A DNA stretch of 64,000 bases, from contig NZ_RDQR01000002.1 of the NCBI RefSeq assembly GCF_003703835.1, positions 124,001-188,000 of the forward strand. The letters are read 5' to 3'. The DNA is from Auritidibacter ignavus. GTDB taxonomy: Bacteria; Actinomycetota; Actinomycetes; Actinomycetales; Micrococcaceae. Below the pieces are notes generated by a model. The model worked only from the letters and a program-made list of their open reading frames with translations. It ran no database searches and was not told where the DNA came from. The position numbers and the translations under genes were made by a program. Shown piece after piece: positions 17,965-28,085 of the stretch; positions within the stretch are counted from its first letter, which is position 1; each line of letters starts with the position of its first letter.

Positions 17965-18110
17965 CGTGTTCCTTTTATCCGGACTCGCGCCTGAGGCGCA
18001 TCACCGTCGGTCTCGGAATTTCGCCGAGTCGGCCTCGCGGGTGCGAGGTTCGCGGACTGTCACCGCCGGTTCGGATTCTCACCGACCCCCGGAACATGAG
18101 GGTCATCTTA
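17965..18110 (-). promoter_or_regulatory. FMN riboswitch (RFN element)
   Basis: On the minus strand the conserved FMN-aptamer blocks appear in order: GGGGGTCGGTGAGAATCCGA, ACCGGCGGTGACAGTCCGCG, a variable hairpin (CCTCGC...GCGAGG), CGGCGAAATTCCGAGACCGA, CGGTGATGCG and AGTCCGGATAAAAGG. It lies about 90 bases upstream of ribD and should repress the rib operon when FMN is abundant. Confidence 0.95.
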
Positions 18111-18209
18111 CTCTGGTTTCGTCGTGTGTGCACCCGCAGGGTCATGTCGACTGTCATATTTCTGCACCCTGACATCAGGCGGGTGGCGCGGGGGCCGAGT
18201 GGAGACACA

Positions 18210-18258
18210 GTTGAGGCCCATGAACGCCCTCACGATGGGGCAGATCACGGGCCTCAAC
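18210..18258 (-). terminator. Hairpin downstream of the aldehyde dehydrogenase gene
   Basis: A perfect 10-bp inverted repeat (GTTGAGGCCC at 18210-18219, complement at 18249-18258) lies 34 bases past the stop. The 29-nt loop and the lack of a strong T-run make terminator function uncertain. Confidence 0.45.
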
Positions 18259-18292
18259 GGGATCTGTCTAGGACACCAGATGAGCGCGGTTC

Positions 18293-19675
18293 TTAGTGTT
18301 CGTTGTGGATACGCACCAGACGTTCATTGGTGAAGCCCTGCAGTGCCCACCGTTCGTTTTCACGACCGTAACCGGAGCGGTTAATACCGCCGAAGGGGTA
18401 CTCGGGGCTGGACTCTTGGTGAGCGTTCACCAGGCACATACCGGCGTTGATCCGCTCGGCGAACTCGCGACCCTTCTCGGGGTCCTGAGTCCAGACCGAA
18501 GACATCAGGCCGTACTCGGTGGAATTAGCGATGCGCAGGGCATCTTCTTCGTCCTCGGCCTTAAAGATCATCACGGCCGGTCCGAAAACTTCGGTTTGAC
18601 CCAGCGTGGAGTGCGGATCAATATCGGTCAGCAACGCCGGGGACATCCAGGCGCCGGGGCGATCCAGTTTTTCGCCACCGAAGCGTAGGGTTGCGCCGTC
18701 GGCGACACCGTTGTGAATCTGTTCGAGGACCTCGTCACGGGCCTCTACTGAGGAGAGCGGGCCCATGTCGGTCTCGGGATCGTCGTAGGGGCCGACCTTG
18801 ACATCAGCCAGCGCCTTTTCGGCAGCGGCGACGAAATCGTCGTACAGCTCCTTGACCACGATCATCCGCTTCGGGGAGGTGCAGACCTGACCGGCGTTCG
18901 AGGTGCGAATACCAACCAGCTTCTTGGCCAGGGCGTCCACATCGTTGGTGTCTAGCACCACGGCCGGGTCGTTACCGCCCAGCTCTAGCACCGAGCGCTT
19001 GTAGTATTTGGCTGCCACGGAGGCCACCGACGCGCCGGCACTTTCCGAACCGGTCAGGGAGAAGCCCTTGACACGGAAGTCTTTCAGCACTTCTTCGGTG
19101 TCGGAAGAGTTCAGGTAGATGTTGGTGTACACACCCTGGGGCAGTCCAGCTTCTTCCAGCAGGGTCTGGAACATCTGCGAGGACTCAGGACAGATCGAAG
19201 CCTGCTTCATCAAAATGGTGTTACCCACCATCAGGTTCGGCAACACGAACCGAGCGATCTGGTTATACGGGAAGTTCCACGGCATGATGCCCAACAGCAC
19301 ACCGAGCGGGTCGTGCTTGACGTAGGTACGGTCCGCCACGGGAGCATCCGGCAATTCGGTGGTCTCCAAGAACTCTGCGGAGTGCTCGGCAAACCAGCGG
19401 GCCGTGCGGGCAACCTTATCGACCTCCGCCTTGCCTTGGGGGAGTGGCTTGCCCATTTCACGCCCGATGATGTGCGCCAGCTCTTCGGCACGTTCATCCA
19501 GGAGATCTGCGAACCGGTTCAGAATCTCAGCACGCTTGCTCAGGTCGGTCTGGGACCAGGATTCGTAGGCCTGATAGGCCGTGTCAATGATGACGGGAAT
19601 CTCTTCGGTGGTCAGTGAGTCGAAAGTCTTTTCAACTTCACCCGTGTTGGGGTTTGTGACTGCGTATTTGCTCAT
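18293..19675 (-). CDS. NAD(P)-dependent aldehyde dehydrogenase, succinate-semialdehyde dehydrogenase-like
   Basis: This 460-residue aldehyde dehydrogenase oxidises an aldehyde to the acid. It shows the cofactor segment MPWNFPYNQIARFVLPNLM, the general-base region SVLELGGNDPAVVLD (Glu), and the catalytic cysteine in SNAGQVCTSPKRMIV. The closest familiar group is succinate-semialdehyde dehydrogenase, but the substrate is inferred only from overall resemblance. I chose the ATG at 19673-19675 (MSKYAVTNPNTGEVEK), the normal N-terminus; an upstream in-frame extension of 37 residues is not family-like. The upstream Shine-Dalgarno (GGAA) is weak. Confidence 0.92.
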   Translation of the reverse strand: MSKYAVTNPNTGEVEKTFDSLTTEEIPVIIDTAYQAYESWSQTDLSKRAEILNRFADLLDERAEELAHIIGREMGKPLPQGKAEVDKVARTARWFAEHSAEFLETTELPDAPVADRTYVKHDPLGVLLGIMPWNFPYNQIARFVLPNLMVGNTILMKQASICPESSQMFQTLLEEAGLPQGVYTNIYLNSSDTEEVLKDFRVKGFSLTGSESAGASVASVAAKYYKRSVLELGGNDPAVVLDTNDVDALAKKLVGIRTSNAGQVCTSPKRMIVVKELYDDFVAAAEKALADVKVGPYDDPETDMGPLSSVEARDEVLEQIHNGVADGATLRFGGEKLDRPGAWMSPALLTDIDPHSTLGQTEVFGPAVMIFKAEDEEDALRIANSTEYGLMSSVWTQDPEKGREFAERINAGMCLVNAHQESSPEYPFGGINRSGYGRENERWALQGFTNERLVRIHNEH

Positions 19676-19860
19676 GGTTCCAGCAAACACTGGAAAACCG
19701 ATTTGGTAAAGGGGCATCGCGCCCCGGACGCCGTATTCATGCGAAAAGCGTAAAAATTTCTGCGTCTTTAACGAGATTAACGACACCTCGCCAGCCCGCG
19801 TCTCCGTTGTGGCCCGCGTGTGAGAGGTCGCGTGTGCGCGTGAGCGCCTCAGACAGCGGG

Positions 19861-20688
19861 CTAGTCTTCCAGATCAGCCGGAGATAGCCGTTCCCCTGGT
19901 TCCGGTCCGGTGGTCGCAGCACCGGCAAAGGCTTGGGCGATCTGCATCCACAGCTTTGCGGTGTCACCCTCGATGTTGAGGTCGGCATCGGCAAAGTGTC
20001 GACGCTGCGTAACTACCGCGCAGAAACCCCAGGCGGAACCAATAACGCGGTTCTCGGCATCAGGGTCACCAAAACTCAGGTCAGGGCCGACCTGTAAGGA
20101 CAGCTGGACATAAATTGGCTCCTGCGGTGGCGTGTGGCCGTGCAACGTGAACGCGAAGTCACGGGTCTTCACACCGAGCTCGGCAACCGAAGCTTCGGCT
20201 TCGTTGCGGGGCTTGGTCCACCCCACAGCGTCGTAGATGTCCAAGCTGTGGGCCCAGAGCTCCATCGTGCGAGCCTGGGCCATGCTGGTGGGGCTCATGG
20301 GGCGGGCCAGCCAGGCGATTTTCGTCTCCTGATCGTCGCCGTATTCTTTCAAGCGGGTCAGTAATTCGTGATGAGTTGTCGTCCACTGATTCAGCAGCTC
20401 GGCAGGCTCCTGCTCAGCTAGTCGGTGGGCTTCAGCATCAACGTGCTTGGTGAACGCCTCTGGGTCACTACCTTGAGCCAGCGCCACCACCTGTTGAAAG
20501 CGCTCGTCGTTGTCGATGGCCGACAGACAGAGCTGATCGGTCCACACTAAGTGACCTAATTGGTCGGCAACGGTCCACCCCTGACTAACGGTAGCTTGTC
20601 GCCACTGCTCGTCGGGGATGTCTTGGAACAGTTTGTCAACCTCGGCGATTTCGCGTTCAAGTAGCACAACGGCCTCAGACAGTTTCAT
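19861..20688 (-). CDS. DinB/MDMPI-fold metal-binding protein (TIGR03084-like)
   Basis: This 275-residue actinobacterial protein has an N-terminal four-helix DinB / maleylpyruvate-isomerase metal-binding domain (GWTVADQLGHLVWTDQLCL, then QARTMELWAHSLDIYDAVG, which supply His ligands) and a C-terminal domain of the same family (GSAWGFCAVVTQRRHFADADL). Related enzymes use mycothiol as cofactor; the substrate here is unknown. Start ATG 20686-20688 is chosen for AAGGAAACTT immediately before it. It is transcribed alone, 185 bases upstream of the aldehyde dehydrogenase on the same strand. Confidence 0.8.
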   Translation of the reverse strand: MKLSEAVVLLEREIAEVDKLFQDIPDEQWRQATVSQGWTVADQLGHLVWTDQLCLSAIDNDERFQQVVALAQGSDPEAFTKHVDAEAHRLAEQEPAELLNQWTTTHHELLTRLKEYGDDQETKIAWLARPMSPTSMAQARTMELWAHSLDIYDAVGWTKPRNEAEASVAELGVKTRDFAFTLHGHTPPQEPIYVQLSLQVGPDLSFGDPDAENRVIGSAWGFCAVVTQRRHFADADLNIEGDTAKLWMQIAQAFAGAATTGPEPGERLSPADLED

Positions 20689-21299
20689 AAGTTTCCTTGC
20701 TTCCAGGGCGACGACGTGACCCTCCGGGCTGAAGTAGGGCGACATCGGTGCGGTGATGGGTGGTCAGATTGACTCCCTTACTGTCCAGTGTAAGCTCGTT
20801 CACACGGCTTTGTCTGCTAGGTCCATCATCATCTCTGTGGCCTCTCACTCCGGGGCGAGCATCACACGGGTGCCCGCCATGGACGTGTGCGCCACGGCCA
20901 GGACCCTGTGAATCAATGTTTTACGCCCCAAGTTTCAGCTCAGAGTGAACGCGTGTTGTGATCACCCGATGGGAAATTCAAAAAACTCAAGCCGTTTTCT
21001 TGGGGTCTCATGATTTGTGGGCACATAACACCGCACTATGTGATCGTTACCTTCTGGCTTCTGATCATAGGCTTCTTGTTCGTCTGGACGGAATGGTTGA
21101 CGCATTATGTGCAGTAAATCTCATTGCATTATCTGCCCGGTTGGGTAGTTTTATCTCATCCGAATTTGTGGAGCCAAGATCTGAATTATGAGATATTCCC
21201 CTGAAAGTTTGTTATTATCATTAGCTGGTGACCTTTTTGTGGCATCTCCCGCAAGGGATCGCCTTCTTGATTTTGCATGTCAACCCAAGGGAAGCGTGT
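20689..21299. other. Intergenic region before the betaine-type ABC operon
   Basis: No supported gene is visible in 611 bases. The right part is AT-rich and contains a hairpin (CACATA...TATGTG near 21020-21045) and TTGTTATTATC near 21207, a plausible minus-10 area for the transporter operon. No recognised operator was found. Confidence 0.4.
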
Positions 21300-22559
21300 A
21301 TGACATCATCGCCACACATCTCGGAGCAACCGGAGCCAACAGGTAGTGCAGGCCAGTCCGATGCCCCGGTGATTCGGGTACAGAATGTTTATAAGGTTTT
21401 CGGTAAACGTCCCGAACGAGTCGTCGAGAAAATCAAGGCCGGTGCTGACCGAAAAGACATTGGGTCTGAGGGTGTTGCCGCGGTGATTGACGCTTCCTTT
21501 GAGGTGAAGCCCGGTGAAATTTTTGTTGTGATGGGGCTATCTGGTTCCGGAAAGTCAACCCTGATCCGAACCCTGAACGCGTTGCAACCGGCCACCTCGG
21601 GCACTGTTGAAGTCATGGGGCAAGACTTGGCTCAGCTGTCGAAAAACCACCTGAGAGATCTGCGAGCCAGGCACATGTCGATGGTCTTTCAGCACTTCGC
21701 ATTGCTGCCGCACTGGACCGTGCTCGATAACGCCGCCTATGGGTTAGAAATCCAGGGTTACGGTCGAAAAGAACGTCAGGAGATGGCTGCGCAGGTGCTG
21801 GCCTCGGTCGGTTTGGCCGGCTGGGAAAAGCGCTACCCGAGTGAACTCTCGGGCGGTATGCAACAGCGTGTGGGACTGGCTCGGGCGTTGGCCTCGCAGA
21901 CCGATGTGATGCTGATGGATGAGGCCTTTTCAGCCTTGGACCCGTTGATCCGGCGTGAGATGCAGGAAGAAATGATCTCCTTGCAACGTGAGCTACATCG
22001 GACCATCGTGTTCATTACCCACGATCTGAACGAAGCCATGTACATGGGTGATCGTATCGCGGTGATGAAGGAAGGCCGCATCGTCCAGATCGGTACGCCC
22101 GAAGAGATCCTCTCGGTTCCCGCCAATGACTATGTCGCCTCCTTCACCGCGGATGTGGATCGGTCTCGGGTTCTCACCGCGCAATCGGTCATGGTTCCGC
22201 CTGCGGAGCTTTCGGAAGCAGAAATTACCAGCTTCGGGCGCACACACCGCAGTGTCAAGCCCGGGGCGACTTTGCAGGAGATCGTCCCGGTTGCCGTGGA
22301 AGCCGACGGCCCGGTTGCGGTTGAAGGCGAGGACCATGGCAAACGGGTGAAGGTCGGTTATGTCCGCGTCTCGCGTCTGCTGGAGGCCATGAGCCCTCAG
22401 CGCTCGGAAACACTGTCAGAGCGTCTGGAGTCAGCTGAGACCACCGACCCTGCGGACGCCCCGCCAGATGCCTCGGTTGGTCGCCACGCTGAACAAATCG
22501 ATCCGTCGCCTGCTGGCGATACCGATCGCCACAAGACCGCTGGGGGTGATGCGCTGTGA
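21300..22559 (+). CDS. proV: Glycine betaine/proline-type ABC transporter, ATP-binding subunit
   Basis: This 419-residue ATPase energises uptake of compatible solutes. It has a Walker A (GLSGSGKST), a signature (LSGGMQQRVGLARAL), a Walker B (VMLMDEAFSALDP) and the family-specific KIKAGADRKDIG insert before the Walker A, as in ProV/OpuAA. The C-terminal part after about residue 290 replaces a normal CBS pair with a shorter divergent segment and an acidic, Asp/Pro-rich tail. The start at 21300 is preceded by AAGGGA. The stop overlaps the GTG of the permease gene (GTGA). Confidence 0.95.
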   Translation: MTSSPHISEQPEPTGSAGQSDAPVIRVQNVYKVFGKRPERVVEKIKAGADRKDIGSEGVAAVIDASFEVKPGEIFVVMGLSGSGKSTLIRTLNALQPATSGTVEVMGQDLAQLSKNHLRDLRARHMSMVFQHFALLPHWTVLDNAAYGLEIQGYGRKERQEMAAQVLASVGLAGWEKRYPSELSGGMQQRVGLARALASQTDVMLMDEAFSALDPLIRREMQEEMISLQRELHRTIVFITHDLNEAMYMGDRIAVMKEGRIVQIGTPEEILSVPANDYVASFTADVDRSRVLTAQSVMVPPAELSEAEITSFGRTHRSVKPGATLQEIVPVAVEADGPVAVEGEDHGKRVKVGYVRVSRLLEAMSPQRSETLSERLESAETTDPADAPPDASVGRHAEQIDPSPAGDTDRHKTAGGDAL

Positions 22560-23443
22560 GCTCGACACTGTCTGCTCTCATCCCGGCTTCGGACATCACC
22601 TGGTTCGAATTCGAGTCCATTAACGACTTCCGCTTCGGCGTCGGCGAAGCCATTGAAGCCGGTCTGGACTGGTTGCTTGGCACTTTTTCGGAAGCGTTCT
22701 CAATCGTGCGCACCACGCTGGCGACGCTCAACGACCTGCTGGTCGGTCTGCTCACCTGGCCTGACTGGTGGGCGGTAACCCTCGTCCTGGCCGGGCTGGG
22801 CTGGATCGTCAAGTCCTGGAAACTAGCGCTAGGCACCGCGTTGGGCTTCACCCTGATTGCCGGGATGAACATGTGGGAACATGCTATGGACAGCCTGGGG
22901 CTGGTGACGATCTCCACCTTTATTGCCGCAGTCATTGCGATCCCGCTGGGTATTCTGGCCGCCTCCTCGAATACGGCCTCGGCCATTATTAAACCGATCA
23001 TGGACTTTATGCAGACCATGCCGCCGATGGTCTACCTCATTCCGGCGCTGGTGATGTTCCGTGTCGGTGTTGTTCCCGGCATGGTGGCCACCATTCTGTT
23101 CGCGATGGTGCCCGGTGTGCGTTTTACCGAATTGGGTATCCGCGGTGTGAACGCTGAAGTGGTCGAGGCCGGCCAGGCCTTCGGTGCCTCACGGTTCCGG
23201 ATCCTGCGTCAGATCCAGCTTCCACTGGCCATGCCGACCATTATGGCCGGTATTAACCAGGTCATTATGCTGTCATTGTCGATGGTGGTCATCGCTGGTA
23301 TGGTCGGCGCCGGTGGCCTGGGTGGCCAGGTCACGTCGGCCTTGAGCAGTATCGATGCGGGACTGGGCTTTGAAGCCGGTATCGCCGTGGTCGTGTTGGC
23401 GATGTACCTGGACCGGCTGACCGCGCTAAAGAAGAAAAGCTAA
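22556..23443 (+). CDS. proW: Glycine betaine/proline-type ABC transporter, permease
   Basis: This 295-residue inner-membrane subunit has about six to seven hydrophobic helices. The EAA-type cytoplasmic loop reads EVVEAGQAFGASRFRILRQIQLPLAMPTIMAGINQ, and the end of the family core MVVIAGMVGAGGLGGQV is clear. The GTG start overlaps the proV stop, implying translational coupling. Confidence 0.95.
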   Translation: MSSTLSALIPASDITWFEFESINDFRFGVGEAIEAGLDWLLGTFSEAFSIVRTTLATLNDLLVGLLTWPDWWAVTLVLAGLGWIVKSWKLALGTALGFTLIAGMNMWEHAMDSLGLVTISTFIAAVIAIPLGILAASSNTASAIIKPIMDFMQTMPPMVYLIPALVMFRVGVVPGMVATILFAMVPGVRFTELGIRGVNAEVVEAGQAFGASRFRILRQIQLPLAMPTIMAGINQVIMLSLSMVVIAGMVGAGGLGGQVTSALSSIDAGLGFEAGIAVVVLAMYLDRLTALKKKS

Positions 23444-23511
23444 CGGACCGGGTGCCTGAGTTGTACCGGTTCGGTTCATCATCCACACTGACACTAACTG
23501 GAGGTAACAGA

Positions 23512-24462
23512 GTGAGGAAGTTCAACAAGATCTGGAAATCCGTTGCTGCACTGTCTATCGGCGCCCTGGCCCTGACCGCCTGTGGCGAAGGCGACGGCAC
23601 CGGCGACAACGGTGATGAGGACAAAGGCGAACTGACCATCGGCGTCTTCAACGGCTGGGAAGAGGGCATTGCTGTGTCCTACCTGTGGAAGCACATTCTG
23701 GAGGAAGAAGGCTATACGGTCAACCTCGAAGAGGCTGAGCCGGCCGTGGTGTTCTCCGGTGTTGCCACTCAGGACTACGACTTCACCATGGACGTCTGGG
23801 AGCCCACCACCCACGCGTCCTACCTGGATGAGTACGGTGACGACCTGGAAATGCTGGGTACCTGGAACGATGAGTCCTCGCTACAGATTGCTGTCAACGA
23901 GGACGCGCCGATTGACTCCCTGGAGGAACTGGCCGATAACGCCGATGAATTCGACAACCGGATCGTCGGTATTGAGCCCGGCGCCGGTCTGACCTCCGCC
24001 ACCGAAGATGAGGTCATCCCGACTTACGGCTTGGACGGGATGGAATTCACCACCTCGTCCACTCCTGCCATGCTCCAGGAGCTGAACACCGCCATCGATA
24101 ACGACGAAAACATCGTGGTGACTCTGTGGCGTCCGCACTGGGCATACGAGGCCTTCCCGGTCCGTGATCTGGAAGACCCCGAGGGTGCTCTGGGTGGTTC
24201 TGAAACCATGTCGACCTACGCCTACAACGGTTTCAGCGATGATTTCTCCGAGGTCTCTGAGTGGCTATCGGACTTCACCATGGAAAACGACCTGCTCTAC
24301 GATCTCGAAGCCCAGATGTTCGCCGATAATGACGACGAGGGCGAGTACGAAAACATCGTGGCAGACTGGGTCGCGGAGAACCAGGATTACGTCGACTCCT
24401 TGACCGAGGGTGGCGACTCTGAGGATAACGGCGACGAAGAAGATGCCGGCGACGAAGAGTAA
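23512..24462 (+). CDS. proX: Glycine betaine/proline-type ABC transporter, substrate-binding lipoprotein
   Basis: This 316-residue lipoprotein has the lipobox ALTACGEG near residue 25, then an acidic linker. The OpuAC-type binding domain (ELTIGVFNGWEEGIAVSYLWKHILEEEGYTV) includes Trp residues (WEEG, WEPTTHASYL, WRPHWAYEAFP) typical of the aromatic cage for quaternary ammonium ligands. The C-terminus is unusually acidic (EDNGDEEDAGDEE). The GTG start at 23512 is preceded by GGAGGT. It is the third gene of the operon, 68 bases after the permease. Confidence 0.94.
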   Translation: MRKFNKIWKSVAALSIGALALTACGEGDGTGDNGDEDKGELTIGVFNGWEEGIAVSYLWKHILEEEGYTVNLEEAEPAVVFSGVATQDYDFTMDVWEPTTHASYLDEYGDDLEMLGTWNDESSLQIAVNEDAPIDSLEELADNADEFDNRIVGIEPGAGLTSATEDEVIPTYGLDGMEFTTSSTPAMLQELNTAIDNDENIVVTLWRPHWAYEAFPVRDLEDPEGALGGSETMSTYAYNGFSDDFSEVSEWLSDFTMENDLLYDLEAQMFADNDDEGEYENIVADWVAENQDYVDSLTEGGDSEDNGDEEDAGDEE

Positions 24463-24551
24463 ATTTTGCGTGTCGTCTCCGTCTTGGTGGGTCACTTGCT
24501 TGGTTAGGTGGCTGCAACACCGAGACTGAACACACTGCCTGTGTAGATCAA

Positions 24552-24590
24552 CAGCGGGCCCGGCCAGAGAGTGTCTGGTCGGGCCCGCTG
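24552..24590. terminator. Terminator hairpin between convergent proX and aceB
   Basis: An 11-bp GC-rich stem (CAGCGGGCCCG with CGGGCCCGCTG) is extended by CCAGA/TCTGG around a short loop. It lies between convergent genes and may serve both strands; no long T-run. Confidence 0.7.
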
Positions 24591-24630
24591 TGCTGTGTGC
24601 TCGGGGTTGTGCTCTAGGTCCCCAGGTGCC

Positions 24631-26298
24631 TCAGACGGCGACGCGGGTGTTGGCGTCAGCTGCCAGGTAGGCGTTGTAAGCCGGGATGGTCAAGAATTCA
24701 GGGAACTCTTCGGCGAAGACCACGGCGGAAAAGACCTCCTGGGCCTCAGTGATCCGATCCTGGTCTGACCGATCCGCAGCAGACACGATCTCGTTGATGA
24801 GCTCATCGACCCACTCGCGGGTTACGGTGCGTTCGGACCCCTGCGCGGTCGTGGCCGTGGCCTCGGTTCGGATCCACTGCCACAGCTGGGAGCGGGAAAT
24901 CTCGGCGGTGGCAGCGTCTTCCATCAGGTCGTTGATGCTGGCTCCACCGTGACCGCGCAACCAGGCGTCCAAGTAGTGGATACCGGCCTCGATATTGGTG
25001 CGAATGCCAGCTTCGGTGATCGCCCCGGTGGTGGCTTTCACGTTCAGCAACGCCTCAGCATCCGGGACCACATCCTCTCGTTTGCGCGTGCGAATCTGGT
25101 GCGGGGTCTCAAAGAGCAACTCGTCGTAGACCCGCATGCACACCGGCACCAGATCTGGGTGAGCCACCCAGGAACCGTCGAAACCGTCCGCAGCTTCACG
25201 GGACTTCTCCTCGCGCACCTTCTCCAGAGCGATCCGGTGTTTGACGGGGTCCGACTTATCCGGCACATAGGCTGCCATCCCGCCAATGGCGTGAGCACCA
25301 CGACGGTGGCAGGTACGCACCAGCAACTCGGTGTAGGCCCGCATCATCGGTTGTTGCATGGTGACATCGGAACGATCCGGGAGCACGAACTCGTCGGAGG
25401 AGTCCTGGAAGTTCTTGATGATCGAGAAAATGTAATCCCACCGACCAGCGTTCAACCCGGCAGAGTGATCGCGTAACTGATACAGAATCTCATCCATCTG
25501 GAAGGCTGCAGTGATGGTCTCGATCAACACCGTGGCCCGGATGGTTCCGTGGGGAATGTTCAGGTAGTCCTGGGACTTGGTGAACACGTCATTCCACCAG
25601 CGAGCTTCCAGATGGTGTTCCAGTTTGGGCAGGTAGAAGTAGGGGCCACGGCCCAGGTGTACCAGCTCGTGCGCGTTATGGAAGAAGAACAGCCCGAAAT
25701 CCATCAGCGCTCCGGCGATCGGCTGATCTTCGACCACGATGTGGCTCTCGTCCAGGTGCAACCCCCGCGGCCGCGGGAGGATCGTTGGAGACTGCGCTAG
25801 GGCTGGTTTCTTGAGCTTGTAGGTCCGACCGGTAGTCTGGTCGGTGTGGCGGATCTGGCCACGGATCGCCTCGTAGAGGTTCCGCTGGCCTTCGATCATG
25901 TTCTCCCAGGTGGGAGTACAGGCATCTTCGAAATCAGCCAGCCAGCATTTGGCCCCGGAGTTCAGGGCGTTGATGGTCATTTTCCGATCCACCGGTCCGG
26001 CAATTTCGGCACGGCGGTCTTTCAGACCGGGTGCCAGTGGAGCAACGCGCCAGGAATCATCATCACGAATCTTCTTCGTGGTGCTCTCAAATCCCGGACG
26101 CGCCCCAGCCGCAATGGCTGCGCGCACCTGCTGACGCGCTACCAAGAGTTCTTGACGCTTGGGCTCCATCGTGGTGTGGAGGTAGGCCAGAAACTCCAGG
26201 GCCGCATCGGACAGTAGCGGCTGAGTGGCTTCGGAGACCTCGCCGAGCACGCTGACGGTCAGTCCCGAAGAGGTAGTGTAGCGAATCTGGCTGGTCAT
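24631..26298 (-). CDS. aceB: Malate synthase A
   Basis: The enzyme condenses glyoxylate with acetyl-CoA to malate in the glyoxylate shunt. The 555 residues are the length of the A isoform and include the signature SAGLNAGRWDYIFSIIKNF and the C-terminal RSQLWQWIR region. Of several in-frame starts (26307, 26304, 26298) I prefer ATG 26298, ten bases after AGGA. It lies 56 bases downstream of the isocitrate lyase gene on the same strand, so both enzymes of the shunt are probably co-transcribed. Confidence 0.96.
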   Translation of the reverse strand: MTSQIRYTTSSGLTVSVLGEVSEATQPLLSDAALEFLAYLHTTMEPKRQELLVARQQVRAAIAAGARPGFESTTKKIRDDDSWRVAPLAPGLKDRRAEIAGPVDRKMTINALNSGAKCWLADFEDACTPTWENMIEGQRNLYEAIRGQIRHTDQTTGRTYKLKKPALAQSPTILPRPRGLHLDESHIVVEDQPIAGALMDFGLFFFHNAHELVHLGRGPYFYLPKLEHHLEARWWNDVFTKSQDYLNIPHGTIRATVLIETITAAFQMDEILYQLRDHSAGLNAGRWDYIFSIIKNFQDSSDEFVLPDRSDVTMQQPMMRAYTELLVRTCHRRGAHAIGGMAAYVPDKSDPVKHRIALEKVREEKSREAADGFDGSWVAHPDLVPVCMRVYDELLFETPHQIRTRKREDVVPDAEALLNVKATTGAITEAGIRTNIEAGIHYLDAWLRGHGGASINDLMEDAATAEISRSQLWQWIRTEATATTAQGSERTVTREWVDELINEIVSAADRSDQDRITEAQEVFSAVVFAEEFPEFLTIPAYNAYLAADANTRVAV

Positions 26299-26354
26299 GA
26301 TCATCACGTCCTATCTGGCTGGCTGATTTCTGAAGAATCAGTGGTGGTGAGGGA

Positions 26355-27647
26355 TTAGAACTGTCCAGACTCCGTCGAACCGGCCAGAGCGACCGTGGAG
26401 GAATCCGGGTTGACAGCGGTGGAGATCGCGTCGAAGTAGCCGGTGCCGACTTCGCGCTGGTGCTTGGTAGCGGTGTAACCCTGTGGCTCGGCAGCGAACT
26501 CGCGCTGCTGCAACTCGACGTACGCTGACATCTGGCGCTCCTTGTAGCCACGCGCCAGGTCGAACATCGAGTAGTTCAGGGCGTGGAAGCCCGCCAGAGT
26601 GATGAACTGGAAGGTGTAGCCCATCGCAGCCAGTTCGCGCTGGAACTTCGCGATGGTCTCATCATCCAGGTTCTTCTTCCAGTTGAAGGACGGTGAGCAG
26701 TTGTAGGCCAGCATCTGGTCGGGGTGCTCGGCCTTGACAGCCTCGGCAAACTCACGAGCCAGCTCAAGATCCGGAGTACCGGTTTCCATCCAGATCAAAT
26801 CGGCGTACTCTGCGTAGGCCTTCGCACGAGCGATGCAGGGCTCCAGGCCGTTGCGCACCTCGTAGAAGCCTTCAGCGGTGCGACCACCGGTCAGGAACTG
26901 CTGGTCGCGTTCATCGACGTCGCTGGTCAGCAAGGTGGCGGCTTCAGCGTCAGTGCGGGCGATGATCACCGAGGGAACATCGGCGACGTCGGCGGCCAGA
27001 CGGGCAGCGTTGAGAGTGCGCACGTGCTGGTTGGTCGGAACCAGCACTTTACCGCCGAGGTGACCACACTTCTTCTCGGAAGCCAGTTGGTCTTCCCAGT
27101 GCACACCGGAAGCACCGGCGGTGATCATGGCCTTCATCAGTTCATAGGCATTCAGTGGGCCACCGAAGCCAGCCTCAGCATCGGCCACGATCGGCACCAG
27201 CCAGTCTTCGACAGTCTGGATGCCCTCGGAGAACTCGATCTGATCCGCCCGCAACAGTGCGTTGTTGATCCGGCGGACGACCTGCGGGACCGAGTTAGCC
27301 GGGTACAGCGACTGGTCTGGGTAGGTCTGGCCGGCCAGGTTAGCGTCAGCAGCCACCTGCCAACCAGACAGGTAGATGGCCCGCAGTCCAGCCTTGACCT
27401 GCTGAACAGCCTGATTACCGGTCAGCGCGCCCAGAGCGTTGGTCCACTCACCTTGAGGGTGCTCGGTAGTCAGTTGCTCCCAGAGCTTCTCCGATCCGCG
27501 ACGCGCCAGAGTGTGCTCTTCCTGCACACGACCACGCAACTTCACGACCTCGTCGGCCGAGTAGGTGCGCTTGACGTTCGCCCAACGAGGGTTGGTGTCC
27601 CAGTCGTGCTGGATCTGCTCTGCGGAAGCGGGAGTGTGCTGTGACAT
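26355..27647 (-). CDS. aceA: Isocitrate lyase
   Basis: The enzyme cleaves isocitrate to glyoxylate and succinate, allowing growth on acetate or fatty acids. The 430 residues start [20 protein letters not shown], preceded by AAGGAG. The family active-site hexapeptide region reads [11 protein letters not shown]. The phosphate and metal regions [24 protein letters not shown] and [11 protein letters not shown] are clear. The ramB-type regulator gene lies 1.5 kb away with corA between them. Confidence 0.97.
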   Translation of the reverse strand: MSQHTPASAEQIQHDWDTNPRWANVKRTYSADEVVKLRGRVQEEHTLARRGSEKLWEQLTTEHPQGEWTNALGALTGNQAVQQVKAGLRAIYLSGWQVAADANLAGQTYPDQSLYPANSVPQVVRRINNALLRADQIEFSEGIQTVEDWLVPIVADAEAGFGGPLNAYELMKAMITAGASGVHWEDQLASEKKCGHLGGKVLVPTNQHVRTLNAARLAADVADVPSVIIARTDAEAATLLTSDVDERDQQFLTGGRTAEGFYEVRNGLEPCIARAKAYAEYADLIWMETGTPDLELAREFAEAVKAEHPDQMLAYNCSPSFNWKKNLDDETIAKFQRELAAMGYTFQFITLAGFHALNYSMFDLARGYKERQMSAYVELQQREFAAEPQGYTATKHQREVGTGYFDAISTAVNPDSSTVALAGSTESGQF

Positions 27648-28085
27648 GATCTGAACTCCTTGAGTGTGTATCAGTGTGGCGTCTCTTGTCGTTTTCGTGA
27701 CGGTTCCGAATGGTTCGGTTCCCGTCTGGGTAGTTTCTACTCTTCCGTGTTTGTCGCCAGTGGGGCAGGGGATTGTCGAAAAAAATTGCGCTTCAGATAA
27801 CCATTTGGAAAAAATTTGACTTCTTTCGAACGATTCGTCCCTCATCTGAAAATTGTGAGATGCAGAACAGAAAAAGCGACGATTTGTCGAATGGTTGCCC
27901 TCGTTCACGCCCGCGCGCCTGCGAGGGCACGTGCGCGCACGCGAACACTCCGCGACCCGGACGGCAGGTAGCAGTGTCCCACCAACGACCCGAAGTAGTT
28001 CGGGTGCCGGTGGCGGTGACCACCGAAGCAAACCGTGCAAGAATATGTAGGCCAAGGTGACAAGTAGACGATGGGAAGATGCACC
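27648..28085. promoter_or_regulatory. Shared divergent promoter region aceA / corA
   Basis: This 438-base AT/GC-mixed spacer lies between divergent genes. Tandem G4 motifs TGGGGC and AGGGGA (27761-27772) resemble the short G-stretch sites bound by RamA in corynebacteria. Two TTCGAA-type elements (near 27828 and 27890) could be palindromic operators. I found no convincing RamB box (TTTGCAAA). A GC-rich stretch (27905-27950) has GTGCGCGCAC symmetry. Confidence 0.35.

Noticed and set aside
27905-27950. Dispersed GC-rich repeat family (GCGTGCGCGC-like patches also near 45973-46061 and 52058-52100)
   Set aside because: The patches share composition and short symmetric words, but I could not align them beyond about ten bases, so a true repeat family is not supported.
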